64,000 bases of DNA from CAVOGJ01 sp963695405. GTDB lineage: Bacteria > Planctomycetota > Planctomycetia > Pirellulales > Pirellulaceae. Below are positions 1 through 9,471 of this stretch, piece after piece. The stretch lies in NCBI GenBank assembly GCA_963695405.1, contig CAVOGJ010000001.1, positions 293,479 to 357,478 on the forward strand, given 5' to 3'. Each line of letters starts with the position of its first letter. The stretch's first letter is position 1. Under the pieces are notes generated by a model. That model saw only the letters and a program-made list of their open reading frames with translations. It did no database searches and was not told the origin of the DNA. Both the position numbers and the translations under genes were made by a program.

Positions 1-74
1 CACGACTTCTCGACCGAGCGAAAGGACAGCTGCGGGTGGCCCTCGAGCTGCCCGATGGAGAACCACCGGCTTGA
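1..74 (+). CDS. C-terminal end of an N-acetylmuramic acid 6-phosphate etherase-like protein (partial)
   Basis: Frame 3 is open from the window edge and ends RLLDRAKGQLRVALEL...PPA at a TGA at 72-74. The pattern LL-x3-G-x-LR-x-AL is the usual C-terminal helix of MurQ/glucokinase-regulator-type sugar isomerase proteins, which cleave the lactyl ether of MurNAc-6-phosphate during cell-wall recycling. The stop overlaps the TTG start of the next gene (TTGA), so the two are probably translationally coupled. A MurQ beside a GlcNAc-type kinase makes metabolic sense. Only 23 codons are visible, so the identification rests on this short motif and on the neighbour. Confidence 0.5.
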   Translation, partial: RLLDRAKGQLRVALELPDGEPPA

Positions 75-1018
75 ACTTCCAACGCACGGTAATCGCCGTC
101 GATGCCGGCGGATCGAAGACAGACATCGTGATTGCCCGCGTTTCGGACGAGCCGACTCCCGTGATTCTCGCGCGGCATGCGTCCCCAGCGGCGAATCTCA
201 ACACCGTCGGCGTCGAGCCCGCGCTTGATCTGCTCGCGGCGGGTATCGCCACGACCGTCGCACAAGCCGGCGTCGCCATGGACGACCTGGAGGTGGCGAT
301 TCTGGCCTTCGCGGGAGCCGCGGAGCGGGAGGTGCGCTCGACTGTCGAAGAATGGTGCGCGGAACGCAGATTGGCACAGCGAATCATCGTGATGAGTGAT
401 GCCGAATTGATCCTGACGATCGCCGAATCCGCCTCGGTCGAACATCAGGCGGCGATTGGCCTGATCGCCGGCACCGGCTCAGTGGCCTTCGGACGACGCG
501 AAGACGCCGACGAGATGATTCGAGCCGGCGGATGGGGCCCGCTGCTCGGAGACGACGGCGGAGGATTCTGGATCGGTCGTGAGCTCGTACGAACAATCTG
601 CCGCGATGAAGATTGCGAACAGCCTCGCAGCCCGCTCGCACGTCGCATCCTTGCCGATTTTCATGTCGATAGTTCCCGCGGGCTGATCGCCTGCATCGCC
701 AAGGCTGCCAACCAGGCTACCGCGATCGCGTCGTTGGCGCGTACCGTCCTGACGGCGGCCACGGACGGGGACTCCCAGGCACTTGAATTGGTTCAGGGGG
801 CCGGCGAGCGGCTGGTCGATCTCGTGCGGACGGTCGCTAACCGACTCGACCTTCCCGCCGCAACGATTTCGATGGCCTGTGCCGGCGGCCTGCTCACGCC
901 AACCAGCCCCTTGGCGGAACAACTGGAAAGAGCCATGCGGGAAGCGGGCATTGGTTCGCTCCTGTTCGTCGACGAACCTGCGTTAGCCGCCCTGCAGCTG
1001 GCCGCCATGCTGGAATAG
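71..1018 (+). CDS. BadF/BadG/BcrA/BcrD-type ATPase, probable N-acetylglucosamine kinase
   Basis: The 315-residue protein opens with the ASKHA phosphate-1 loop VIAVDAGGSKTDIVIA and has the phosphate-2 motif GLIAGTGSVAFGR near residue 130, followed by GGWGPLLGDDGGGFWIG and a late adenosine-type motif ACAGGLL. This is the BadF/BadG family, whose members with this length and the GGWG...GD-GS/G-x-WIG segment are N-acetylglucosamine or glucosamine kinases in the cytoplasm. The start is TTG at 71, overlapping the stop of the MurQ-like gene, which supports coupling and a role in amino-sugar recycling. Substrate specificity cannot be decided from sequence alone. Confidence 0.8.
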   Translation: MNFQRTVIAVDAGGSKTDIVIARVSDEPTPVILARHASPAANLNTVGVEPALDLLAAGIATTVAQAGVAMDDLEVAILAFAGAAEREVRSTVEEWCAERRLAQRIIVMSDAELILTIAESASVEHQAAIGLIAGTGSVAFGRREDADEMIRAGGWGPLLGDDGGGFWIGRELVRTICRDEDCEQPRSPLARRILADFHVDSSRGLIACIAKAANQATAIASLARTVLTAATDGDSQALELVQGAGERLVDLVRTVANRLDLPAATISMACAGGLLTPTSPLAEQLERAMREAGIGSLLFVDEPALAALQLAAMLE

Positions 1019-1022
1019 GCAT

Positions 1023-2345
1023 TTACTTGGCCAACGAAACACATACTATTTCTTTGTCATTTCGGGCATACATCCGCCGATTGGCAAACGCCGGGTGACT
1101 CCAGACGACCGCACGTCCAAATGCCTCGCCCGTTGCTTCCAGGATGTGAGCGCGACTGATTTCCTCATATCCCTCGGGTGTCAAGCGAGCGATAATCAAG
1201 TCGCCCTTTTCGCTGAACAAGAAGAAGCGATCTGCGTGTTTGACGAGGAATGCCGTGCCGTGTGCCGCGCGGCGATCTCCCGTGGTGGCAGCGAAGGTCC
1301 TCCACAGCCGCTTTCCAGTTTTCAGGTCGGCACCGATCAGACTCCCCTCGTCACAATCAGCGCCGTAAATCGTGTCGCCATCGATGAACGGTGTACTGTT
1401 CGCGCAATAGACCGACTCTTTCGCTTTCGTCGCCTGCCAGACAAGCCGACCAAACGGTTCGTCTTCCGCCAGCTCGATCAAGGCCGCCACGCGGCCGATT
1501 CCGCTGGCAAACAGCAGGTTGCCCGCACGTCGGGGTGCCATGATCGACATTCCATAGTTCGGTTTGAGCGGAACCGACCAATAGATGTCGCCGCTCTCTG
1601 GGTCGAGCGCATTCACTTTGTCGGCGTCCCAGATGATCAGTTGCTGGGTACCTCCGGCGTCGATCAACGAAGGCGGGCAATAGCCAGACTCACTGGCCGA
1701 GATGGATCGCCACAGTTCCTTTCCCGTCGCCTTGTCAAACGCCACGGCCACCGATCCGTTTCCTCCGACCAGACAAATCAGCTTGTTTCCGTGCACGAGG
1801 GGATGTCCGCAAAAACCCCAGGTCGGCGCTTCAACGCGGTACTCTTCCTGCAGCGCCTTCGACCAGACCACTTGGCCATCCTCCACCCGCAGGCAGTTCA
1901 GATGCCCTTCTGCCCCCAGCGCGTACACGCGATCCCCATCGACCGTCGGAGTGACTCGAGGACCAGCCGGATAGGAAACGTGGTAGGGACAGTCGTAGGC
2001 ATGGACCCAGAGCGACTTTCCGGTGCTTGCATCGAGGCATAGGACTCGCTCATCTCCCTTGACGTCGGCCCGGACGTTGGGATGATTCGTCGGCTCGCCT
2101 TCGCGACGTTGATAATCCATGACAAAGACCTTGCCGTTCGCGACAGCCGGCCCCGAATAGCCTCCTGCGAGGGGAACCTTCCACAAGACTTGGGGGCCGT
2201 CGGCGGGGAGCGTGTCCACAATGCCTGATTCACGCCACTCGCCGTCGCGAAGCGGACCCATCCATTGTGGCCAGTCGTCAGCATGGGCTCCGACAGCGAC
2301 GAACAGGACGAATCCGAGGAAGACGAACGAAAGAGGACACTTCAT
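1023..2345 (-). CDS. Secreted PQQ-binding-like beta-propeller repeat protein
   Basis: I chose the ATG at 2345 because it is preceded by AGGAGAG and begins a clear signal peptide (MKCPLSFVFLGFVLFVAVGAHA). The mature part starts DWPQWMGPLRDGEW, the standard opening of planctomycete PQQ/BamB-like propellers, and contains repeated blades such as VLCLDASTGKSLW, VAFDKATGKELW and VNALDPESGDIYW (PQQ_2 repeats). It is about 440 residues, normal for the family, and exported to the periplasm or surface. These proteins seldom bind real PQQ; here no catalytic function can be inferred. It is convergent with the upstream kinase, with only 4 bases between the stops. Confidence 0.85.
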   Translation of the reverse strand: MKCPLSFVFLGFVLFVAVGAHADDWPQWMGPLRDGEWRESGIVDTLPADGPQVLWKVPLAGGYSGPAVANGKVFVMDYQRREGEPTNHPNVRADVKGDERVLCLDASTGKSLWVHAYDCPYHVSYPAGPRVTPTVDGDRVYALGAEGHLNCLRVEDGQVVWSKALQEEYRVEAPTWGFCGHPLVHGNKLICLVGGNGSVAVAFDKATGKELWRSISASESGYCPPSLIDAGGTQQLIIWDADKVNALDPESGDIYWSVPLKPNYGMSIMAPRRAGNLLFASGIGRVAALIELAEDEPFGRLVWQATKAKESVYCANSTPFIDGDTIYGADCDEGSLIGADLKTGKRLWRTFAATTGDRRAAHGTAFLVKHADRFFLFSEKGDLIIARLTPEGYEEISRAHILEATGEAFGRAVVWSHPAFANRRMYARNDKEIVCVSLAK

Positions 2346-2434
2346 GGGGATCTCTCCTGCAACGTATTGATGGATATAGTGAAAGCCGCCGCCGCGACCG
2401 AAATTGCCTGCCAAGTCATGAGGGCCTGATTGAG

Positions 2435-2869
2435 ATGTTTGATTCCCAGCAGATCGCTCGCCGGAACACGCGCGTTGCCGCCTGCGGAACGCTGGTCATC
2501 GTGATCGTGGCTGGACTTCTGTGCAAGGCCTACCGCGGGACAGGGCACGTCTTCATCAACGACTTTGGACCTGCCAGCCTGGCGTATGTGCTGGCCTGGA
2601 TGTTGCTCGGCTTTGTCTTCTTTCCGGATCGCCACCGTATCGCAAGTATCGCCACGATCGTGCTGCTAGGAACCTGCCTTGTGGAATGCTCGCAGCTGCT
2701 CCAGTTCGATTGGTTGGCTCGCGCCAGGAGAGTCCCCGCCATGCGGATACTCTTGGGTACGACGTTCTCCTGGTGGGACTTTCCAGCTTATGTGCTGGGG
2801 GCGGTTGTCGGCATTTATTTATTGGACGGCATCTCCCGCCAGACGGGGGCACCAAGCGGTGATGATTAG
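2435..2869 (+). CDS. DUF2809 family integral membrane protein
   Basis: The start is the ATG at 2435 (MFDSQQIARRN); the longer open frame upstream overlaps the signal-peptide region of the divergent PQQ gene and is less likely. The protein has 144 residues with four hydrophobic segments, around residues 15-33, 45-65, 72-92 and 112-133. The acidic pattern CLVECSQLLQ inside the third segment and the following WWDFPAYVLGAVVGIYL match DUF2809, a family of small bacterial inner-membrane proteins of unknown function. It stands alone between two genes on the other strand. Confidence 0.7.
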   Translation: MFDSQQIARRNTRVAACGTLVIVIVAGLLCKAYRGTGHVFINDFGPASLAYVLAWMLLGFVFFPDRHRIASIATIVLLGTCLVECSQLLQFDWLARARRVPAMRILLGTTFSWWDFPAYVLGAVVGIYLLDGISRQTGAPSGDD

Positions 2870-2914
2870 CCGCATCGTACCGTGCCCCCTGCAGCGGCAT
2901 CGCGAACGGAAAGC

Positions 2915-4069
2915 TCAATCACCACGTGAAGGCGCGCCAGCGGTTAGAGCGCAGGTCAAATTCGCACCGAACCGTGTTGGCCGTTCTCCGGCGCCCTGAT
3001 TCGGTTCAAAGATATGGACCTTCTCAGCGTCGATCGTCACGGCAAGATTTTGGCCGGCTTTGACGTCTCGTGTTGGCACGCGGCAGACCAAGCGGTGCCC
3101 CGTCGAAGTGCGCGCGAACAGGTCCATCGTGGCGCCGAGAATTTCCACGACATCGATCTGAAGCGGAATAACCTCCGGGTCGTTTGCCGGTGCAATCGAT
3201 ACCGATTCGGGTCGCACTCCAAGCGTCACGGTCCGATTGGCAAACTCGGTCAGGTGGGGTCCCCGCGCCGCTTCGATTGGCACGCTCAGTCCTTCCCCTT
3301 CGAATCGCAGCTGACGGTCACTCCCCTTCAGTCGGCCATCAATGAAGTTCATGGGCGGCATGCCGACGAAGCCGGCGACAAAACGATCGACTGGCTCCCG
3401 ATAAACTTCCAATGGAGTTCCACACTGGTGGATGGTGCCATTGTTCATCACTACAACGCGGTCCCCGAGGGTCATTGCTTCTTCTTGATCATGCGTCACA
3501 TAGATCGTGGTGGTCTGGAGATTCTGTTGTAGATGCTTCAGTTCGGCTCGCGTACTGACGCGCAGCTTGGCATCTAGATTCGAGAGCGGCTCATCAAACA
3601 GAAAGACACGTGGTTGGCGAACGATGGCACGGCCCACGGCGACTCGCTGCCGTTGTCCACCGGATAGTTGGCGAGGCCGCCTTTGCAGGACATCTTCCAG
3701 CCCCAGAGTCTTGGCGGCCCATTGAACTTGCTCCTCAATTTTCGCTTTGGGCACACGACGCAATTTAAGAGCAAAGGCGAGATTCTTATAAACCGTCATG
3801 TGAGGATAGAGGGCGTAGTTTTGAAAAACCATGGCGATATCACGATCCTTCGGCGCCACATCATTCACGACTCGATCGCCAATCTGAATGATGCCATCGC
3901 TGACTTCCTCCAAGCCCGCGACCATGCGGAGCGATGTCGTCTTGCCGCAACCTGAGGGCCCCACAAGGACGACAAATTCCTTATCACGAATTTCAAGATT
4001 GACGCCCTTCACGGCCTCAAAACCATTCGGATAGCGCTTGACGACGTTTTTGAGAACCACTTGAGCCAT
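2915..4069 (-). CDS. ugpC: Sugar ABC transporter ATP-binding protein (MalK/UgpC/MsmK type)
   Basis: The ATG at 4069 gives MAQVVLKNVVKRYPNGFEAV, the usual N-terminus of the family, and a 384-residue protein. Visible motifs are Walker A GPSGCGKTT (about residue 37), Q-loop FQNYALYPHMTV, signature LSGGQRQRVAVGRAI, Walker B VFLFDEPLSNLD and the switch histidine in YVTHDQEEA. The C-terminal TOBE-type regulatory domain (GFVGMPPMNFIDG, LGVRPESVSIA) marks the carbohydrate-import subfamily that energises sugar uptake at the cytoplasmic membrane. No permease or binding protein gene lies nearby, so it is probably a stand-alone ATPase serving several importers. The symbol is a family label only. Confidence 0.88.
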   Translation of the reverse strand: MAQVVLKNVVKRYPNGFEAVKGVNLEIRDKEFVVLVGPSGCGKTTSLRMVAGLEEVSDGIIQIGDRVVNDVAPKDRDIAMVFQNYALYPHMTVYKNLAFALKLRRVPKAKIEEQVQWAAKTLGLEDVLQRRPRQLSGGQRQRVAVGRAIVRQPRVFLFDEPLSNLDAKLRVSTRAELKHLQQNLQTTTIYVTHDQEEAMTLGDRVVVMNNGTIHQCGTPLEVYREPVDRFVAGFVGMPPMNFIDGRLKGSDRQLRFEGEGLSVPIEAARGPHLTEFANRTVTLGVRPESVSIAPANDPEVIPLQIDVVEILGATMDLFARTSTGHRLVCRVPTRDVKAGQNLAVTIDAEKVHIFEPNQGAGERPTRFGANLTCALTAGAPSRGD

Positions 4070-4430
4070 CGTTTTGTCCCGGAGAAGTGGATGCGAACGC
4101 CTGCCGGGCGATACCGGGCAGTGCGGTACCCTACAGCCAGCCGTCGCCGCGAAACAGCCGAGCTCCACATTCTAAAGGAACCATCTGTTGCTGAATACCG
4201 CTCCGCGAGGACAGGCGCGGGCGGTGGCGGACGAACGAGAGCCCTACTCAATCGAGGCGGAGGTACCCAAGCGGATGCCGGTCACCCGAGGAGACCCGCA
4301 GTGGCATGCCGTCTCGCTTAGGCAACATCAGCCGGCCGCCGGCTGACGAACGGAAAGTCAGCCCGGTTAGCCAGGAAGATCTCGCCTGTCTTCCTGGCTG
4401 ACGGTTTAGTCCTCGTGGAGTCCTCGTGGT
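4070..4430. repeat. Intergenic region with two inverted repeats and a short tandem repeat
   Basis: No gene is seen in these 361 bases. A near-perfect palindrome with 9-bp arms TCAGCCGGC/GCCGGCTGA lies at 4328-4346. A second hairpin has 10-bp arms AGCCAGGAAG (4369-4378) and CTTCCTGGCT (4390-4399). Just after it, AGTCCTCGTGG occurs at 4408-4418, 4419-4429 and 4433-4443; the last copy contains the final codons of the histidine kinase. The hairpins lie just past the 3' end of the kinase gene, so one may act as a transcript end, but no T-run follows on the minus strand. Confidence 0.5.
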
Positions 4431-6854
4431 TTAGTCCTCGTGGTTTTGCACGAGACGGTCCAGTTTTTCCGCCAACTGCTGCTGCCGGATGGGCTTTGAC
4501 AGGTAATCATCCATGCCCGCGGCGAGGCATTTTTGCTCGTCCTCGCGCATGGCGCGTGCAGTGAGAGCAATGATCGGCACATGACGCTGGCTCCCTTCCT
4601 CAAGCTTGCGGATCTGTCGCGTCGCGTCGAGTCCATCCAAGACCGGCATCTGCACATCCATCAGGATCACATCGAATTCATCTTCATTCCACAAATGTAC
4701 GGCTTCCGCACCATCATTCGCCACGACCACTTCGTGACCTTGCTGGCCAAGAATCCCGAGCGCGAGCTTCTGGTTCACGCGATTGTCCTCCGCCAGCAGC
4801 ACCTTCAATCGCGCCGTCCGACTCGTCGGCTGAACGGAGGGTTGCGCGAATACGAGCGGCACCTGATCTTGCAACCGCAGGGTTGACTGAATGGCGTTGA
4901 ATACCTCCGACTGCTTTACGGGCTTGGTCAACCGCAACTCAACTCCCAATTTGCCCAGTTGTTCGGCATCGCCGACGCCGGTGCTGGAAGTCAGCATGAT
5001 AATGTGCGTGTCGGCCAATTCGGGGTCTTCGCGAATCCACTGCGCGAGTTGCAACCCGTCATGCTGGGGCATATTAAAATCGCTAAGGACGATGGAGATC
5101 GAATGGCCGGCCGTCGCCGCGGACCGCAGCTGCTTCATGGCGGCCTCCGCGTTATCGACCGAATGGGGCTGCATGCCCCAATTCAGTACCATCTCTACAA
5201 GGATGCGGCGGTTCGTTTCGTTGTCGTCAACAATGAGCACTCGAAGATCATCGAGTGTGTGCGGCGCGTCCATCCGCACCTGGAATTCCTCATCCAGGGG
5301 CAACCCGAGCCTGACGGAAAAGGTAAAACAACTGCCATGGCCCGGTCGGCTGGTAACGCCGATCTTACCGCCCATCAGGCCGACCAGCCTCGAGGTGATC
5401 GCCAATCCCAATCCGGTTCCGCCATACGTCCGTGTCGTGGAACTATCAACCTGCTCGAATTCCTCGAAAATGGAACCGAGTTTATCGCTCGGGATACCAA
5501 TCCCCGTATCGCGGACGGAGACGGCCAGCCGGATGCCCTCCTCGCCATCATCCGGCAGTCGACTTACCTCCACGACGATTTCGCCCTTCTCCGTGAATTT
5601 GACCGCGTTCCCCAGCAAATTGATGAGAACCTGCCGCAACCGCCCCAAGTCTCCCACGGCAAGTTCGGGCACCTCGGGAGCAACGTAAAAGGCCAATTCC
5701 AGATTCTTCGCGTGGGCCCGCACACCATGCGATTTGATCGTATCGCCCAATCCGTTGCGAACATCAAAGACGCGCCGCTCCAGGGCGAACTTCCCGGCCT
5801 CGATTTTGGCAAAATCAAGGATATCGTTGATGATGGACATCAGCGACTCGGCGGACGACAACACCATCGCCAGGTATTCGCTTTGGCTCTCCGTTGGATT
5901 TGCATTCAGCAACAGTTCCGAGATGCCAATGATGGCGTTCATCGGTGTGCGAATTTCATGGCTCATGTTGGCCAGAAAATCACTCTTGGCTCGATTGGCG
6001 ATTTCGGCTTCATCCTTGGCTCGCCGCAACGCCTCTTCAATGCGTTTCAATTCGGTGACGTCGCGGGAGATGCCGAAAGTCCCGATGATATTCCCGTCTT
6101 TGTCACGCCACGGCAACTTGGTCGTCGAGCAGTATGTATCCTCGCCATCGTCCCAGGTTTCGCGTTCTACCTTATTGAGGATGGGTTCGCCGGTTTCCAG
6201 GATCCGCAATTCATCCTGGCGAGCGGCCTGGGCGTGCTCCTCAGAAAAAATATCGGCGTCTGTTTTTCCGTAGACTTCGTCCGTCGACTCGAAACCAAAC
6301 TTCTTGGCTTGTCCGCGACTCGTTCGCACGAAGCGACTCTCTCGATCCTTGAAGTAGATCGAATCGGGCAAGTGCTCCATCAACTGATGCAGCAGGTACT
6401 TTTCCTCCTCCAGCGCCAGTTCAGCTCGATAGCGACGGGTAACGTCCCAAAACAAGGCTTCGACGCCCACGACGTTCCCGCTCGCATCGCGCATGGGCAT
6501 TTTACGGACTTCGAAGAATACCTCTCGCCCGTCATGTTGATTTCTCTCGATGCATTCAAAGACACCGTCCGACTGAACGACGCTGCGGTCATCGGCACGA
6601 TACTTTTCCGCCAAGTCTGCCGGGAAGAGATCAAAGTCGGTCTTGCCGAGCACCTCGTCGATCGACAACTCCATGAGCTGTAAGAACCGCGAATTGGCGT
6701 AGGTGATATGCCCCTCGAGATCCTTACACAGGACACAAATGGGCAATCGATCAATGAGCGAGGCGAAGAATTTTTCCGGATTGCCATCGCCCACCGGCGA
6801 AACGCTGGACGGGGCCGCCGAGTTGTCGCTCGCTTGTTCGTCCTTGTCTTGCAT
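4431..6854 (-). CDS. Hybrid sensor histidine kinase with two PAS and two receiver domains
   Basis: The ATG at 6854 gives 807 residues. Domain order: PAS 1 (about 25-145), PAS 2 (about 150-275, with a PAC-like DGNIIGTFGISRDVTE), HisKA with the phospho-acceptor His near 299 in FLANMSHEIRTPMNAIIG, HATPase_c with N-box LINLLGNAVKFT and G-boxes RDTGIGIP and GGTGLGLAI, receiver 1 (LIVDDNETNR, acceptor Asp near 592 in LSDFNMP), and receiver 2 (LLAEDNRVNQ, acceptor Asp near 733 in ILMDVQMP, Lys in YLSKPI). No transmembrane segment is seen, so it is a cytoplasmic sensor, with input from the PAS domains. No partner regulator or HPt gene is adjacent, so its output is unknown. Confidence 0.9.
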   Translation of the reverse strand: MQDKDEQASDNSAAPSSVSPVGDGNPEKFFASLIDRLPICVLCKDLEGHITYANSRFLQLMELSIDEVLGKTDFDLFPADLAEKYRADDRSVVQSDGVFECIERNQHDGREVFFEVRKMPMRDASGNVVGVEALFWDVTRRYRAELALEEEKYLLHQLMEHLPDSIYFKDRESRFVRTSRGQAKKFGFESTDEVYGKTDADIFSEEHAQAARQDELRILETGEPILNKVERETWDDGEDTYCSTTKLPWRDKDGNIIGTFGISRDVTELKRIEEALRRAKDEAEIANRAKSDFLANMSHEIRTPMNAIIGISELLLNANPTESQSEYLAMVLSSAESLMSIINDILDFAKIEAGKFALERRVFDVRNGLGDTIKSHGVRAHAKNLELAFYVAPEVPELAVGDLGRLRQVLINLLGNAVKFTEKGEIVVEVSRLPDDGEEGIRLAVSVRDTGIGIPSDKLGSIFEEFEQVDSSTTRTYGGTGLGLAITSRLVGLMGGKIGVTSRPGHGSCFTFSVRLGLPLDEEFQVRMDAPHTLDDLRVLIVDDNETNRRILVEMVLNWGMQPHSVDNAEAAMKQLRSAATAGHSISIVLSDFNMPQHDGLQLAQWIREDPELADTHIIMLTSSTGVGDAEQLGKLGVELRLTKPVKQSEVFNAIQSTLRLQDQVPLVFAQPSVQPTSRTARLKVLLAEDNRVNQKLALGILGQQGHEVVVANDGAEAVHLWNEDEFDVILMDVQMPVLDGLDATRQIRKLEEGSQRHVPIIALTARAMREDEQKCLAAGMDDYLSKPIRQQQLAEKLDRLVQNHED

Positions 6855-7062
6855 CAATCGCCCGCCAATTGAAAGCGCGTTGCAGGTGGGCTCGCCTCGG
6901 GCACCACACTGGCCTCCATTTTAGACCCTGGCATACGCTTGCCAACAGCCGGAGACGTACCCTGGCGGCGGGACGTGCCCCCAGGGCGGGTCCCGCCCAG
7001 CAGATCGCCTGCTGGCTGCTGGCTGCTGCGGCCTTCTGTTGCCGACTCTTCGCAGTCCGAGG

Positions 7063-8164
7063 TCACGACGAGGTGGTCCATTGGCTACCGGCCACGGGCA
7101 CGAGATCGGCAAGTTCCACCGGATCATCGAACAGCCGCCAACTCGCGGCTGGCAAGTCGCGAAACGCGCGGCGATAGCGATCGGCACCGTCTGGGGCACC
7201 ACGCAGCCGCCGGATGCAGATATGAGCAATCTGGCGGGGAAATTTGCGGGCGGTGGAACCATAGATTTCCGGGTCTCGCTCGCCCGCGTCGCCGATCAAC
7301 ACAAAATGACGATCCGGAAAGGCTCGCATAATCGACTTAAGTGCCCGCTTCTTGCTTCGCTTACGACCGACAACCAGTTGGAGAATGCTCGGGTCGCGCA
7401 GGCGAATCGACCGCAGATGGTACGATCCGCTGGGAAAACCTACTTGCTGGAGAAAGCCAGCCAGCGGGTTGAATAGCTGCCACGGACTGGATGACACATA
7501 GTGGAAGACCACCCCCGACCGTTCCCATTGCTGGTACAACGTCGACATGCCGGGGACATCTTGAAAAGGATGAAAGAAGGTGTGCTCCAACAACTGCCGG
7601 CGATCACTTACGTAACTTGATTTGATCGTATCATCGATATCCGAGATGACCGACGGTCCTCGTGGCACGACGAGCTGAACTTTGCCACCAGCCGCAGCCG
7701 AGGTCTTTAAGGAGATGGCTTGGTAATCCCGCCAATGACTCTGGTGCCAATGACTCTGGTGAGCCTCTGGCACCGCTGATGGTGCGACGGGCACGTGTAA
7801 GCCGCCACGGATCATGCCGCTGCGTTTCGACTTTTTTGCCAGCGTATACTGCTGCCCGCCAAAATTACATTGGATTCTGTCGACCTCCCCGCGTGAGCAT
7901 CAAGAATCCTTGAATTCGCTCTTGGAACTCGGGCGATGCCAACTGGTCATCTGTGGCATGGAGGACTCGGCGAATGACGCGGAGCAGCATCTTGCGCCGC
8001 AGATTATCGGGACGCGGTGTGATCACGCGTCCTTCGATGGCCACCTGCCACTGCCGCTGGGCAGGCAGCCAGCGGCCGAACGACGGATACAACTCGAGCG
8101 ACTCGGGCGGTGGTGCCGTTTCCGATGGATCGATCGTGTCCACGGTTGTCGCATGCACTGACAT
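7063..8164 (-). CDS. App1-type phosphatidate phosphatase (DUF2183), split by a frameshift
   Basis: Two open frames form one gene. The first (8164 down to 7865) begins MSVHATTV after a good AAAGG site and has the DUF2183 N-terminal part FGRWLPAQRQWQVAIEGRV. Deleting one base of the CCCC run at 7887-7890 joins it in frame, through TREVDRIQCNFGGQQYTLAKK, to the second frame (to 7063). That second part has the catalytic motif SVISDIDDTIKSS (DxDxT), SSSPWQLFNPL, and FVLIGDAGERDPEIY. The family dephosphorylates phosphatidic acid in yeast; the bacterial role is not known. The joined product would be about 366 residues, normal for the family. The break is either a real mutation or a sequence error; I favour an error. 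Confidence 0.75.
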
Positions 8165-8397
8165 CTGTACCTTTCGCCATGGGGGCTCATGAAATCATAC
8201 CACGCTGGGTGGTTAACAAAAACCGAGGCTTTGACGGCGGGCAGCCGTCGAATCGGGCCGGATCGATGCAGCGTGACGGACGCGGTTCGACTCTCTTGGC
8301 CAGTCGCTCCTCGCCAAAAAACGGCACCTTGGTTAGACTCAACGGCCACGAACCGTCTTCGCAGGCCAGCCGAGCTGTCGCTGGGAATGGAAGCCAA

Positions 8398-9471
8398 ATG
8401 TTTTTCGCCCAGCTCGTCGCCTGGACCTACAACGCCCTCCTCCTCGGCCTCGATATCCTGGCAGCAACCGCCATCTTCGGCCGCCGGACTCGTCGACATA
8501 GCGCCATCGTTGTGGTCCTCCACCTGATCATAGCGATCGTCGTGGCGACGGTGCTGACACGTGCGACCTTCCTATGGATGCGGCTACTGGCATATGCCCT
8601 GTTCTTGCATTTGCCCCTCGTGTTGCTCGTCGCCGCGATCTTACTCTGGCGGCACCGTCCTCATACTTCATTGCTGTTAACGACGTGCGTGGGCGTCATC
8701 GTGGCTGTCGGCTGTGACGCTTTTCTCATCGAGCCACACTGGCTGACAGAAACCTACGTGACACTGCCATCGAACAAGATTCGGACTCCGATTCGCATCG
8801 CGATCCTGGCAGATATTCAGACGGATCATTTCGGCACGTACGAACGTCAGGCATTGGTCACCTGCCTGGCGGCCAAGCCCGACCTGATTCTGTTGGCGGG
8901 CGATTACATTCAGGTCGCCAATGCCCAGGATTGGCATCGGGTCCGCGATGCCATGAATGCCTGCCTGCGGGAGCTCGATCCACAGGCCACCTGGGGGGTC
9001 TTCGCCGTGGAAGGCAACACAGATCGGCCCTCGTGGGGCGACATTTTCACGGGCACGAGCATTCAACGCTTTGGGCAAACGCAATCGATCGACCTGGGCC
9101 CGCTTGTCATCACGGGTCTCTCGATTCGGGACTCGTTCGATCGTCGGCTGACCGTCGCGCCCGCGGATGCCTTTCACGTGGTGTTTGGCCACGCCCCCGA
9201 TTTTGCCTTGGGTGACGTGAACGCCGACTTGCTGATTGCGGGGCATACGCATGGAGGTCAGGTCTGCCTGCCGGGGATTGGGCCGTTGGTGACGGCTTCG
9301 CAGATTCCGAGGGCGTGGGCCAGTGGCAAGACGCGGCTGACTGGCAATCGCTGGCTGGTGATTTCCCGCGGCATCGGCATGGAACGGCTCGCCGCGCCAA
9401 GACTACGTTTCCTTTGCCGCCCGGAACTGGTCTTCATTGATCTCGTTCCGATCGATGCCTCCCAACGGTGA
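8398..9471 (+). CDS. Membrane-anchored metallophosphoesterase (YkuE-like)
   Basis: I chose the ATG at 8398 (MFFAQLVAWTYN, preceded by GGAAG); the open frame extends upstream but that part looks non-coding and overlaps the divergent App1 gene. The 357 residues start with about four hydrophobic helices (residues 1-110), then a calcineurin-like domain: LADIQTDHFG (metal-binding D-x-Q rather than D-x-H), LLAGDYIQ, EGNTDRP (GNxD/H), VFGHAPDF and AGHTHGGQ. This set is typical of YkuE/UDP-diacylglucosamine-pyrophosphohydrolase-like enzymes acting at the membrane. The 3' end overlaps the convergent aspartoacylase-like gene by 69 bases. Confidence 0.8.
   Translation: MFFAQLVAWTYNALLLGLDILAATAIFGRRTRRHSAIVVVLHLIIAIVVATVLTRATFLWMRLLAYALFLHLPLVLLVAAILLWRHRPHTSLLLTTCVGVIVAVGCDAFLIEPHWLTETYVTLPSNKIRTPIRIAILADIQTDHFGTYERQALVTCLAAKPDLILLAGDYIQVANAQDWHRVRDAMNACLRELDPQATWGVFAVEGNTDRPSWGDIFTGTSIQRFGQTQSIDLGPLVITGLSIRDSFDRRLTVAPADAFHVVFGHAPDFALGDVNADLLIAGHTHGGQVCLPGIGPLVTASQIPRAWASGKTRLTGNRWLVISRGIGMERLAAPRLRFLCRPELVFIDLVPIDASQR

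Noticed and set aside
1095..2042. 315-codon plus-strand frame opposite the PQQ propeller gene
   Set aside because: No domain; the minus strand has signal peptide, ribosome site and repeated propeller blades.
4959..6683. 574-codon plus-strand open frame inside the histidine kinase
   Set aside because: It lies fully antisense to a gene with complete PAS, HisKA, HATPase and receiver motifs; the antisense product shows no domain and reflects GC-rich codon use.
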